From Wukongibacter sp050859025 (GTDB lineage Bacteria > Bacillota > Clostridia > Peptostreptococcales > Caminicellaceae), in the NCBI RefSeq assembly GCF_050859025.1, contig NZ_CP138200.1, positions 3,720,001 to 3,784,000 of the forward strand: DNA of 64,000 nt, given 5' to 3'. The translations under genes were made by a program, and so were the position numbers. The notes under the pieces are model-generated. The model did not search any database. It saw nothing but the letters and a program-made list of their open reading frames with translations, and was not told where the DNA came from. Of the stretch, positions 31,268 to 40,800 are shown in pieces (position 1 is the stretch's first letter; every line of letters starts with the position of its first letter).

Positions 31268-32503
31268 TCATACTATTCTTGGCTCAAAATCAGCATAGCT
31301 TTCTGTGCCATGTTCTTCTTTATCTAATCCTACCTCTTCTTCTTCCTTTGTTACCCTTAATCCTATAGTCGCATTAATGGTTTTGAATAATATAAAAGAT
31401 GTAACTAATGTCCAACAGGCCACAGCTCCAACACCTATCATTTGAACCTTAAACAGTTCTATTCCTCCTCCATATAAAAGTCCTCCGTCTACTGCAAATA
31501 CTCCAACGAGAATTGTTCCTACAGCTCCACAAATACCATGAACCCCTACTGCACCAACAGGATCATCTATTTTTAATATTTTATCAATAAACTCAATACT
31601 AAATATAATAATTACACCAGCTGTTAAACCTATGATTACAGCTCCAATTGGAGACACAATATCTGTTCCCGCAGTTATAGCAACTAATCCTCCTAAAGCT
31701 CCGTTTAAAGTCATACTAACATCTGGCTTGCCATATCTAATCCACGAAATAGTCATTGCTGTGATTGCAGACATAGCCGCAGCTAAATTTGTAGTTACGA
31801 ATATGTGGGCAATACTTGTGAAATCTGTACCTGATAATGTCGAACCTGGATTAAATCCAAACCACCCAAACCATAGTATAAATACTCCTAGTGCCCCAAG
31901 TGTAAGACTATGGCCCTTTATAACCGTTGGTTCTCCATCCTTAGTGTACTTCCCTATACGTGGACCAATAACCCAAGCACCCATTAGAGCTGCCCAACCG
32001 CCTAATGAATGAACTACTGTAGAACCTGCAAAGTCATGGAATCCTAATTGTGCCAGCCATCCTCCTCCCCATATCCAGTGACCTACTATGGGATAAACGA
32101 TAGCACTAATCACAAAACTGTATAGGAGATAGGAAATAAATTTTGTTCTCTCTGCCATCGCCCCAGAAACTATTGTTGCTGCAGTGGCACAGAATACCGT
32201 TTGGAAAATCAGAAATGCTTCCTTTGGTATATTTAAATCTAAATGTTCAAAGCTTCCTAATGATAATATATTAATTTCTCCAATAAATCCTCCTATATCT
32301 ATTCCAAACATGATACTAAACCCTAAAACCCAGAAAATTAAAGAACCTACTGAAAAATCCATTATATTTTTCATAATAATATTCCCTGCATTTTTAGCTC
32401 TTGTAAACCCTGTTTCAACCATAGCAAAGCCTGCTTGCATAAAAAATACCAGTGCCGTTGCAATCAAAACCCAAATAGTATCAATCGATGTAGAAAAAGT
32501 CAA
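31268..32503 (-). CDS. amt: ammonium transporter Amt
   Basis: A 411-residue membrane channel with eleven predicted helices. Typical motifs: FFMQAGFAMVETGFTRAKNA, the twin pore histidines in FAGSTVVHSLGGWAALMGAW and GAVGVHGICGAVGTI, and GWFGFNPGS. The frame is open for 45 codons further upstream, but that part runs through the leader terminator. The true start is TTG 32503, immediately after AAAGGAGGAGATTATA. The acidic C-terminus (EEEEVGLDKEEHGTESYADF) is the PII-contact tail. Partner of the PII gene downstream. Leader-controlled together with glnA. Confidence 0.95.
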   Translation of the reverse strand: MTFSTSIDTIWVLIATALVFFMQAGFAMVETGFTRAKNAGNIIMKNIMDFSVGSLIFWVLGFSIMFGIDIGGFIGEINILSLGSFEHLDLNIPKEAFLIFQTVFCATAATIVSGAMAERTKFISYLLYSFVISAIVYPIVGHWIWGGGWLAQLGFHDFAGSTVVHSLGGWAALMGAWVIGPRIGKYTKDGEPTVIKGHSLTLGALGVFILWFGWFGFNPGSTLSGTDFTSIAHIFVTTNLAAAMSAITAMTISWIRYGKPDVSMTLNGALGGLVAITAGTDIVSPIGAVIIGLTAGVIIIFSIEFIDKILKIDDPVGAVGVHGICGAVGTILVGVFAVDGGLLYGGGIELFKVQMIGVGAVACWTLVTSFILFKTINATIGLRVTKEEEEVGLDKEEHGTESYADFEPRIV

Positions 32504-32621
32504 TATAATCTCCTCCTTTAAATTTTTATAATTTTCTTGCATTATAAATTTCATGCCAGCTGAGCAATTCATTTTAAAAAACTTTGTATAATTTGATATT
32601 TTTTTGTATATATACAAATAG

Positions 32622-32741
32622 AAAAAAGACGTCAGCACACTAAGAAAAATATGTATTTCTCATAGTTGTAGACGTCTTTGCCTATCAAGGTTTATTAAAT
32701 TATATGTGTAACATTATACAAGATTTATCTTTCCTTTTCAA
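32622..32741 (-). promoter_or_regulatory. amt promoter and terminator-containing leader (candidate ANTAR target)
   Basis: TTGAAA (32741-32736), a 17-base spacer, TATAAT (32718-32713). The leader contains TTGATAGGCAAAGACGTCTA, and the hairpin AAGACGTC/GACGTCTT (with inner ACTA.GAGAAA/TTTTTCT.TAGT) ends in TTTTTT at 32622. The same design and sequence block are seen upstream of glnA. The terminator lies 119 bases before the TTG start. Confidence 0.6.
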
Positions 32742-32828
32742 TACTATTCTTCATTATAATATCATGAAATCGTTATCAATTTTTCAAAGCATACATAGAA
32801 AAGCAAAAGCATAGCATATGATCTTTAA

Positions 32829-33059
32829 TTAGAATGTTGGCAAATTATCTAGATTATCACTTCTTAGACCATTGGGATTGCTTCTTAAAAACTCTCGTCC
32901 ATTTTTAGCACGTCCAACATTTACCCCATCAATAATCCCGTGTTTTGCCATATTTAATGCCTCATCAATGGAATACACATTTCCATTTTCCAACATGACA
33001 TCAGTAATATCTCCATCATGATTCTTCTTTACTTTTATAATACTCGCTGTATCTTTCAT
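32829..33059 (-). CDS. DUF3892 domain protein
   Basis: A 76-residue cytoplasmic protein matching the DUF3892 pattern: KVKKNHDGDITDVMLENGNV, then YSIDEALNMAKHGIIDGVNV, ending REFLRSNPNG. Function unknown. ATG 33059 follows GGAGGGATTTTT and is preferred over the upstream in-frame ATG at 33107, which lies before that site. Monocistronic between the amt leader and an XapX gene. Confidence 0.8.
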   Translation of the reverse strand: MKDTASIIKVKKNHDGDITDVMLENGNVYSIDEALNMAKHGIIDGVNVGRAKNGREFLRSNPNGLRSDNLDNLPTF

Positions 33060-33330
33060 AAAAATCCCTCCCATTCTATTCTTTGTAATACTATACCAAA
33101 TATACAATATTTTATAATGAATTTGTTTAGACTTTATGTATATAAAAGTGAAATTTTTGAATTAACTAGCATAGCTATAAAATAGAAATACACAATTACA
33201 AGTGATTAAAGAATATTAATATCCCTCCCCATAGGAACTATCATAATAGGTTAATTTAAATATAATCCAATAAGTCTCACGAACTCAAAATCCTTAATTT
33301 GAATCAAATGCGCCCTTGAAAAATATCCTC

Positions 33331-33372
33331 AAAAAAATCCCAAGTTCAACTATTGTTAAATTTGGGATTTTA
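33331..33372 (-). terminator. terminator of the XapX-domain gene
   Basis: On the minus strand AAAATCCCAA pairs with TTGGGATTTTTTT over about 18 bases, 46 bases past the stop. Confidence 0.7.
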
Positions 33373-33417
33373 TGTCAATATATAATATTATTCACTTCAC
33401 TTTGCTTAAATCTGACT

Positions 33418-33585
33418 TTAGGAAAAAAAGTTTCTTGCAACTTCTATAAGCTTTGAACCTGCAAATATACCTACTATACCAGCTATTCCTGCCATAGATG
33501 GCGGTGCTGGAAGAGGTAACTTTGTCATTGTAAATACAGCTCCTGTAATAATTCCTACTAATAAAGCAACGACTTCTATTCTCAT
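33418..33585 (-). CDS. XapX-domain (DUF1427) small membrane protein
   Basis: A 55-residue protein with two hydrophobic segments, ALLVGIITGAVF and AGIAGIVGIFAGSKLI, joined by TKLPLPAPPSM, the L-P-x-PAPP hinge that defines the XapX family. GAGGTGGAAGTG precedes the ATG. Members are tiny membrane proteins of unknown role, often next to nucleoside (xanthosine) permease genes. Here it sits next to purine nucleoside phosphorylase, an interesting echo of the E. coli xapA/xapB linkage. Confidence 0.85.
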   Translation of the reverse strand: MRIEVVALLVGIITGAVFTMTKLPLPAPPSMAGIAGIVGIFAGSKLIEVARNFFS

Positions 33586-33657
33586 CACTTCCACCTCATT
33601 CTATTCTAAATTATTGTAAAATATATCGAAATTCACTAGTAAATAACTGCAATTTCC

Positions 33658-34476
33658 TTATATCATTTTAATTACTTGTTTCATAAGTGTAATAAACTTT
33701 TCTCTTGCCATTGTAGAAGTCTCCATTACTTCACTATGATCTAATGGCTGATCTAGTATTCCAGCCGCCATATTGGTCATACAAGAAACACCTATTACCT
33801 TTAACCCGCTATGAACAGCTACTATCACCTCCGGTACAGTAGACATCCCTACAGCATCTGCACCAATAGTTCTAACCATTCTAATCTCAGCAGGTGTTTC
33901 ATATGTCGGCCCTGTCATACACGCATATACACCTTCTCTAAGCTCAATATTTAGTGAGCTTGCAATTTTTTTTACCCTATGTCTTAAGTTAAAGTCGTAG
34001 GCATTAGACATATCTGGAAAACGAGTACCAAAATCATTTAAATTTTTCCCTATTAAAGGATTATCAAATGCTAGGTTAAGATGGTCATTAATAAGCATTA
34101 GATCTCCCGGCTTATAAGATGTATTTACTGCACCGGCTGCATTGGTAACAATTAGTGTCTTAACCCCCAACAGCTTCATTACTCTAACAGGAAAAGTGAC
34201 TTCCTGCATATTATATCCCTCATAGTAATGAAATCTTCCCTGCATAGCAACTACCCTTTTCCCTTCAAGAATTCCAACAACTAATTTTCCAGCATGACCC
34301 TCTACAGTAGAAACAGGAAAATTTGGAATTTCGTTATATGGAAAATACTGTGGGTCTTCTATTTGGTCACCTATAGCCCCAAGTCCAGAACCTAATATTA
34401 AGCCGATCTCAGGTTCTAAGCTCAATTTACTTAAAATATATTCTGCTGACTCTTTAATCTCAATTTGTAAATCCAT
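33658..34476 (-). CDS. purine nucleoside phosphorylase
   Basis: A 272-residue trimeric-type PNP cleaving inosine and guanosine with phosphate. Motifs: LILGSGLGAIGDQI (phosphate loop), the His of TVEGHAGKLVVG, QGRFHYYEGY, LIVTNAAGAVN (base site), the Glu/Met/Asn region of MTGPTYETPAEIRM and GVSCMTNMAAG. ATG 34476 follows GAAGGTGATAATT; an upstream in-frame GTG at 34491 is less suitable. The transcript appears to start at the promoter at 34782-34810 and passes through a structured, terminator-containing leader. Confidence 0.94.
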   Translation of the reverse strand: MDLQIEIKESAEYILSKLSLEPEIGLILGSGLGAIGDQIEDPQYFPYNEIPNFPVSTVEGHAGKLVVGILEGKRVVAMQGRFHYYEGYNMQEVTFPVRVMKLLGVKTLIVTNAAGAVNTSYKPGDLMLINDHLNLAFDNPLIGKNLNDFGTRFPDMSNAYDFNLRHRVKKIASSLNIELREGVYACMTGPTYETPAEIRMVRTIGADAVGMSTVPEVIVAVHSGLKVIGVSCMTNMAAGILDQPLDHSEVMETSTMAREKFITLMKQVIKMI

Positions 34477-34591
34477 AATTATCACCTTCACCTTCTAAAT
34501 CTAATTTTCCTATCCGTTAATATTTCCTTTATATCCATCTTTCTTCTAAGCGTTGATCTCATTAGCTTTATATTTTCAACTTACTAAATGT

Positions 34592-34810
34592 AAAACGCCC
34601 CTTAGATAAATTAATACCCAAGGGACGAACAAATTTTTCGTGTTATCACCCTTATCCACGGATACAAAATCCGCATTCACCTTTTAACGGTGGCAAGCCG
34701 ATGATTTGAACGATTATAATATTTTTATTTGCTAAATTTAAATAGACTTTGTATCATATGAAATCGGTTCCTCCTTTATTTAATATAGTAGCTTTTTATA
34801 TATTTGTCAA
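34592..34810 (-). promoter_or_regulatory. T-box-like leader with terminator upstream of purine nucleoside phosphorylase
   Basis: Promoter TTGACA (34810-34805), 17 bases, TATATT (34787-34782). About 120 bases in, the RNA has AAGGG-TGATAAC-ACG and CGT-CCCTT (34653-34620), the two-helix T-box antiterminator layout with a 7-base bulge. The bulge reads TGATAAC instead of the T-box TGGNACC that pairs with tRNA NCCA. A competing hairpin, CGTCCCTT..GGTA/TATC..AAGGGGCG with TTTT (34626-34592), is the terminator. A CGGAT/ATCCG stem (Stem III-like) precedes. The upstream part is too short for a standard Stem I. A degenerate T-box or another riboswitch. Confidence 0.5.
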
Positions 34811-35170
34811 TAGATAATTTTGTATAATTTTCACAATAATTAATCAGAAGTCTTTCAACATAAATGTAGTTCTGAAATTTTAGGTTTTAATTAATACTTT
34901 CTTACTATAAATTACTATACTAATAAAAATACGATTATTGCAACGTGTTCATATCTGTAGCATACTCTTATTCGTTAATAAACATCGAAGATTTCTTCTT
35001 TTATCTTATCTCTAATTCTGTATTTGATATTACTAGAAATTAGATACATGTTCCAAAAATCTAATTTTGTATACAAAATCAAAATTTCATTACTATTTAA
35101 TAAGAAAACGGTTCCACAATTGCTTTTTAATATACTTGACGTAATAGTATACACCCTCAGTATATTCATA
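34811..35170. other. intergenic region between pfk terminator and pnp promoter
   Basis: AT-rich sequence with no supported gene. A 64-codon minus-strand frame (35169-34975) has protein-like composition but starts inside the pfk terminator and lacks a ribosome binding site, so I leave it uncalled. Confidence 0.4.
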
Positions 35171-35235
35171 AAAAACCCCTTGATTAAATTAGTTAAAATG
35201 AGTTCATCTTCTATACCAATTAATCAAGGAGTTTC
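35171..35235 (-). terminator. terminator of the phosphofructokinase gene
   Basis: CCTTGATTAA (minus strand CCTTGATTAATTGG arm) pairs with its complement across about 32 bases and is followed on the minus strand by GGTTTTTT, just after the stop at 35242. Confidence 0.65.
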
Positions 35236-35241
35236 ATAGTT

Positions 35242-36459
35242 TTAGTAAAGAGTTAAATATTTAGGAAGTCCATTCTCAAGTATTGGGTTTGGTGAACCCA
35301 TGATAAGAGGTTGCATATATTCAATTGCCTCATCAGTAATATTATTCTTTTCCTTTGTAATCCATTCACTTGGAAAATATTTTATATTATTGGCTATCTT
35401 GGATGCCTCAATCTTAAAGGTTTCCATAATATAAGGATTATTTCCTACCCTTTTCATGGCAACCATAAAACCAGTTTCACCTTCCACTGAATACTTTACA
35501 GCAGCCCTTCCAACTCTATAGGCCTCTTCAATGTCAGTCTTTGATACACAGTGCATTGCAGCTCGCTGAGTAACCCCAAGCTCCATTACCTTAACCCTTG
35601 AAGTGATGTCATTTTCTATAATTAGTCTCTTTAAAAAGACTCCAACGCCTCCTAATTGCACATGTGAAAAGGAATCATGGGCACAGGAAGAATTACTTTC
35701 AAAAAGATATCTACCACTTTCATCCTTTATTCCTTCAGAAACCACTATATATACTTTATTTTTTTCTTCAAATCTAGCTCTAACATCGGCTATAAACTGC
35801 TCTTTATTAAACTCTACTTCCGGTAAATATATAAAATCCGCAACTGATTCTCCATCTATTTTTGCGATGGCTGCACTTGCTGCTAGCCATCCAGTATCTC
35901 TACCCATTGTTTCAATGATAAAAATTCCATTATTAGTATATACACTCGAATCCAAATAGGTTTCTAAGGTAGTAGTAGCAATGAATTTTGCTGCACTTCC
36001 ATAACCTGGTGTATGATCTGTCTTAAATAAATCGTTATCGATAGTCTTCGGTATCCCTATAACTTGTTTTTTGATTCCCTTTAACCTAGCATATTCGCTA
36101 AGCTTGCTAACAGTATCCATTGAATCATTTCCACCTATATAAAATAGTGTACTAATGTCTAATGAATCTAATATTGCAAATATCTTATTATATTCAGTCT
36201 CATCATCTCTAAAATCCTTCATTTTATAACGACATGATCCCAAAGAAGACGACGGCGTATGCTTCAATACTTCTAGATCCATTTCATTTAAATTTGATAA
36301 ATCTACAATTCTTCCTTGTAATATTCCTTCAATACCATTAATTCCACCGTATACCTTATCATAGTGCTTTACTTCGTTATTTCCCTTAACAACCCCAACT
36401 ACGCTGGCATTTATCACAGCAGTTGGTCCTCCAGACTGTGCCACTATACAATTCTTCAT
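35242..36459 (-). CDS. pfkA: 6-phosphofructokinase, PPi-type sequence features
   Basis: A 405-residue glycolytic kinase. Motifs: AQSGGPTAVINASVVG, LGSCRYK, FYIGGNDSMDTVSKL and GIPKTIDNDLFKTDHTPGYG. The PKTIDND lysine (ATP enzymes have PGTIDND) and the Asp in GGNDS (ATP enzymes have GGDGS) are hallmarks of pyrophosphate-dependent or mixed enzymes, and the length of about 400 fits that branch. METMGRDTGWLAAS-type ETMGRDTGWLAAS binds fructose 6-phosphate. TTAGGAGGAAATT precedes the start. Monocistronic. A C-terminal fragment of a paralogue survives at 26595. Confidence 0.9.
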   Translation of the reverse strand: MKNCIVAQSGGPTAVINASVVGVVKGNNEVKHYDKVYGGINGIEGILQGRIVDLSNLNEMDLEVLKHTPSSSLGSCRYKMKDFRDDETEYNKIFAILDSLDISTLFYIGGNDSMDTVSKLSEYARLKGIKKQVIGIPKTIDNDLFKTDHTPGYGSAAKFIATTTLETYLDSSVYTNNGIFIIETMGRDTGWLAASAAIAKIDGESVADFIYLPEVEFNKEQFIADVRARFEEKNKVYIVVSEGIKDESGRYLFESNSSCAHDSFSHVQLGGVGVFLKRLIIENDITSRVKVMELGVTQRAAMHCVSKTDIEEAYRVGRAAVKYSVEGETGFMVAMKRVGNNPYIMETFKIEASKIANNIKYFPSEWITKEKNNITDEAIEYMQPLIMGSPNPILENGLPKYLTLY

Positions 36460-36995
36460 AATTTCCTCCTAATATATGAAAATTCTGCATTTAGATCATG
36501 ATTAATCCAATTACAGAATTCATTAATTATCGTAAGTATTCCTATTCTTATATATTTATACAAGAATACAATAAAGGATTAATCCATAGCCAGAAAGTTA
36601 TCGGCCTCCTTGTAGATACCTTCAAACCATATTTCCGAAATTATATAGATATTCGTTAAATGCTTAACTATTTTCTTAATTTCATCCACTTAATCTTACA
36701 TGATTTTTCGACAATAGTCAACAAAGCAGATTTGGAAATCATATTCAATTTACTTCATAAGCTTTTAATATTTTTTGGCCATAATTTTATTCTAAATATT
36801 TTTAAACTACTGGAACCGATATCTTAAATAATCATTCAACGGTTGTACCTGGGCTATTAAGAAATTTTTACCATAAAAATACCTACAAATGACTCCATTA
36901 CATAATTTTATAAGTCCTTTATATTTTATTTGTATTATTAAAAATTTCAACCTTCTCAAAATTTTTAGATTAATATAAATTTTCTGAAAAATGTA
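36460..36995. other. intergenic region between divergent pfkA and the T-box transcript
   Basis: No supported gene; a 73-codon minus-strand frame at 36807-37028 overlaps the T-box promoter and has no ribosome binding site. The pfkA promoter must lie here but no clear box pair stands out. Confidence 0.4.
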
Positions 36996-37310
36996 TTGAC
37001 TTATCATTTTTATCTTGCTATAATACATAGAAACTAATAAATATTCATCCTTGCTTTGAAGGAGACAGGTATTTTATATGTGCTGTTACAGAGAGTCGAT
37101 GTTTGCTGAGAGTCGATACTGCCTATATCATACAAATCACTCCTGAGCTGTATCTTCGAAAGATTTATCAAGTAGTTGATACCGAATGGACCCCGATAAA
37201 GGTCTAAGTTTAGCTAAACTAGTAAGAGGCATCTTTTTTTAGATGCAACAAAGGTGGTACCGCGGGTATAACTCGTCCTTTTAAAGTAATTTTAAAGGAC
37301 GAGATTTTTA
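36996..37310 (+). promoter_or_regulatory. T-box leader with promoter and terminator
   Basis: Promoter TTGACT (36996-37001), 17 bases, TATAAT (37019-37024). The leader has the Stem I hallmark GAGAGTCGAT repeated (37091, 37109), a Stem III-type hairpin (TAAGTTTAGCTAAACTA), another hairpin GCATCT/AGATGC, the canonical antiterminator AAGGTGGTACCGCG (37251-37264) and the terminator CTCGTCCTTTTAAA/TTTTAAAGGACGAG plus T run (37272-37309). The likely specifier region is CCGAATGGACC, suggesting TGG (Trp), low confidence. The only ORF downstream before a hairpin is the 59-residue one at 37523; no synthetase or amino acid gene is present. Confidence 0.92.
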
Positions 37311-37349
37311 TTTTAGTCTTTCTTCCAATAGAAATATGGCTAAAATAGA

Positions 37350-37390
37350 AAAAATCTTTGGCAAAGATTCTCAAGGTTGACTTTTTCAAA
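37350..37390. repeat. short dispersed repeat, copy 1 (copy 2 at 41281-41322)
   Basis: CTTTGGCAAAGATTCT-AAGGTTGACTTTTT recurs at 41281 as CTTCGATAAAGATTCT-AAGGTTGACTTTTT, about 31 of 37 bases identical. The 5' part forms a small hairpin (TCTTTGGCAAAGA). Confidence 0.5.
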
Positions 37391-37522
37391 ATGTATAATA
37401 ATTTATAGAAAGTTTAATTTTAGAAATCTATGGGTGTATTTTTATTGACGTCAAAATTACTCATAACATACAAAAGATAATTTTTCGAATAAGAATAAAA
37501 AATCAAATTGGAGGGAATTAAA

Positions 37523-37702
37523 ATGACTAAAAAAAGTGTAGAATTTAACAGAGAAGATAATAAGAATGTAAATAGTAACAATAATGTAGAGGTTGGCGTT
37601 GATACTAGTTTGATGAAAGCTTTAAAATACCAGACTGTTTCTGTTAATTATTGGGGTGAAGGTCCATCTGATGATGAATTATCATTAGGTTATGATTATT
37701 AG
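37523..37702 (+). CDS. 59-residue protein downstream of an orphan T-box
   Basis: A hydrophilic protein: Lys/Asn-rich N-terminal half (TKKSVEFNREDNKNVNSNNN), then SLMKALKYQTVSVNYWGEGP, then an acidic tail SDDELSLGYDY. No signal peptide, membrane segment or known domain. TTGGAGGGAATTAAA precedes ATG 37523; the frame is open from a TTG at 37508, but that overlaps the ribosome binding site. The leader/core-like layout with an aromatic and acidic C-terminus recalls a peptide precursor, but no modification genes are adjacent. Placement 200 bases after a T-box terminator suggests expression responding to an uncharged tRNA. Function unknown. Confidence 0.6.
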   Translation: MTKKSVEFNREDNKNVNSNNNVEVGVDTSLMKALKYQTVSVNYWGEGPSDDELSLGYDY

Positions 37703-37721
37703 TTTGATTTTTGCAAGAAAA

Positions 37722-37777
37722 AACTGGTAAGTCCTATCTGTTTTATTATTTATATAGGTAGTTAGGTCTTACCAGTT
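37722..37777. terminator. strong inverted repeat between converging genes
   Basis: AACTGGTAAG-CCTA-C pairs with G-TAGG-CTTACCAGTT across a 22-base loop. Located 20 bases after the 59-residue ORF, it is probably a terminator, though T runs are weak. Confidence 0.5.
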
Positions 37778-37826
37778 GATATTACTTTTTTACGCAGGCC
37801 TTCTAAAGAATTAATCATTGATAAAC

Positions 37827-40800
37827 TCAATCAATACTCAGTTCAAACAGATCCTTAATTTCTTCTTCACTTAGCTTTGACACAAGGGTTTCTCCAGGTG
37901 TGATTACAGATTCAATAAGTTTTCTTTTCTTTTCCTGTAACTTATATATTTTTTCTTCAATAGTACCCTTTGTTATTAATTTCATTACGTGTACTGTGTT
38001 TTTCTGTCCTATCCTATAGGCTCTATCGGTGGCTTGTTCCTCAACAGCTGGATTCCACCAAGGATCAAAGTGTATAACTGTATCTGCACCTGTCAAGTTA
38101 AGCCCCGTTCCTCCAGCCTTTAAAGAAATCAGAAAAATATTCCCATTACCTTCATTAAATGAATTAACAAGCTTTCCTCTTTCCTTTATGTTAGTTGACC
38201 CATCAAGGTATTTAAACTCTATACCATTTCTCTGCAGCATTTCTTTAATAATTCTCAACATGGAAGTAAATTGAGAGAAAAGTAGAATCCTATGTCCACC
38301 TTCCATAGCTTCATTAATCAATTCTTCCAAGAGAAGAAGCTTACCGCTTGTTTCATCATAACCTTCTATAAACATCGACGGGTGACAACATATCTGCCTA
38401 AGCCTCGTCAACCCAGCGAGAATCTTAATATGACTTTTTTCAAATCCCTTATCCCTAATCTCTTCTTCAATTTCGCCCTTTATCTTCTGGAGATATGCTA
38501 AATATATTTTCTTTTGCTCATTTGTCAGTTGAACCGTTACCTTGTTTTCAATCTTATCCGGTAACTCTTTAAGCACATCCTTCTTTATTCTTCGCAGAAC
38601 AAAGGGTCTTATATGTCTACTTAATTCCTTAAGAGCAGTATTATCTCTATTTTTAACTATAGGTCTTTCAAATTTTTTCATAAACTTGCTATGGTTTAAA
38701 AGATAACCTGGCATTACAAAGTCAAAAATTGACCATAACTCAGTCAATGAGTTTTCAATCGGTGTTCCTGTAAGTGCAAAGTAGCTCTCAGCATTTATTT
38801 CCTTTACCGATTTAGCATTCTGAGATTGAGGATTTTTTATATGTTGAGCTTCATCTAATATGCAAAATCTAAAATCTATATCTTTATATAGATCTATATC
38901 TCTTCTAATAAGTGGATATGAAGTTACTACAACATCATAATCCTTGACATTACTTATTAGCTTTTCTCTTTCGTCCTTTTTCCCAGCTATAATAAGGGTA
39001 TTCAATTCTGGCGTAAATTTCTCTACCTCGGCTAGCCAGTTGTAAACCAGTGATGTAGGGGCAACTATAATTGAAGACCTATTGCCCTTCTCATTCCTCT
39101 CCGAAAGTAAAAAAGTCAATACCTGTAGGGTTTTACCTAATCCCATATCGTCTGCTAAAATTCCGCCAAAACCATATGTATGTAAGGTTTTAAGCCACTT
39201 AAAACCAAGTCTTTGATATCCCCTTAAAACACCATCTAGTTCACAGGGGATTTTATAATCTATATCCCCTGGCTCTTTAACATTTTGAACCAGTTCTTTA
39301 AACTTCAGGTTTCTTTTAACGGAATTTATGTTTGATACCTTTAAATGCTCATCTATATACAAGGCTCTAAATTTAGGAATATTAATTACATCTTTTTCGA
39401 AGTCCTTATGCTCTAAATCCATATATTCAAATAGGCTTGATATTTCATGTAATTCTTTAATATCTAATGGTAAAAATGCTCCGCTTTTTAATCTATAGTA
39501 CCTTCTCTTTTCCTTTAAGGACTCGAAAACATCCTTTAATTCAGAATTATCTATTCCTTCAACTGAAAAATTGAATTCCAGTAGGCTATTATGAGGGTTT
39601 AATCTAACTCTTCCTGAAAAGGAGGTAGAATCTTGGATTTTAACATTTTTAAAGCTATCTGAATAATAGACCTCTGCTATCTCCTGAATCATTGGTAATT
39701 TATAATACATAAAGTCAAACATTTTTTCTTCATCATCTAAATATATGTGATTTTTACTAACTTTAAACTCAGCAATCTCAAAAAATGATAAAACTTCCTT
39801 TTCCTTACTAATATCCCTCAATATTATTTTATCATCTATACGAACATTATCTCTGTCATTAAAGGCATTAAGCGTTATGTCTCCGTATACAAATTTAATA
39901 TCTGCCGTAATGTTATTATCAACATTGTCAAAATATATCCTCGGCTTAAGCCCTGGATTATAAAAGGAATCCTTAACCTTTTCATCTATCTTAATCTCAC
40001 CAAGCTTTTTAATAACAGGGTATACTTCTGAGATAAATCTTTCACTATATTTGTTGGGAATTTTTATAAGATTTCCATCTTGCTTATTAAGTGTTTCATA
40101 AAATGGCTTTAAATTCTTTCTTTGATATTCTGTAACCTTATAAATTTCTTCATTTGCAAAGATATATTCTCCTTCTCTATCTAGTGGAGTTACGTTATGC
40201 TCTAAACTAACCTCTAATTTAAGATCATTATTTTCCTTGGTAAGGAAAAAATCAACTGGTAGGTCCTTATAGTTTATTTTTATGTCTTTATAAGTTATAT
40301 TATCTATAACAACATTAAAACATCTATCTCCTAAAAGCTCAAAAAATTTCTTAACAGTACTTGGAGGTAGATTCGCCCTTTTACCCTTTAAAAGACTAGG
40401 ATTTTTATAATTAAAGGATATATCACTTAAGGCTTCCTCATTATCATAAAGACTAATTAGCAAGTCAATTATAGGCTTATCTTCTTCTTTGAAACAATAC
40501 ATATTAGGATCAAAGCTAAACTCTTTACCAAAATACAAGGACTCTTTCCTTACAATGCTTTCAATAAGTTTTTTTACACTTTTAACTACATAAAGCTTAT
40601 TTTCACCTATTCTAAGACTAAGGTAGGCATTATTAAAAGATCTATACCTGCTAACCACTAGTTCAAAGGTAATCTCAAGATTCAATGGTATCTTTGTAGT
40701 ACTTTCTTGATAGTTAAAAAAATCTAAAATGTCTTTTACATTTTCTTCTTCCCTAAAATAGTCAAACTCTTTTCTAACCTTCTTTTTTCTCACATCAAAA

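Noticed and set aside
34975..35169. 64-codon minus-strand frame with fairly protein-like composition
   Set aside because: Its ATG lies inside the pfkA terminator and lacks a ribosome binding site. It could be a real small gene with a different start, but I cannot support it.
35024..35239. 71-codon plus-strand frame
   Set aside because: It overlaps the pfkA terminator and the frame above in antisense; no ribosome binding site.
36807..37028. 73-codon minus-strand frame
   Set aside because: It spans the strong T-box promoter on the other strand, and its composition is random AT-rich translation.
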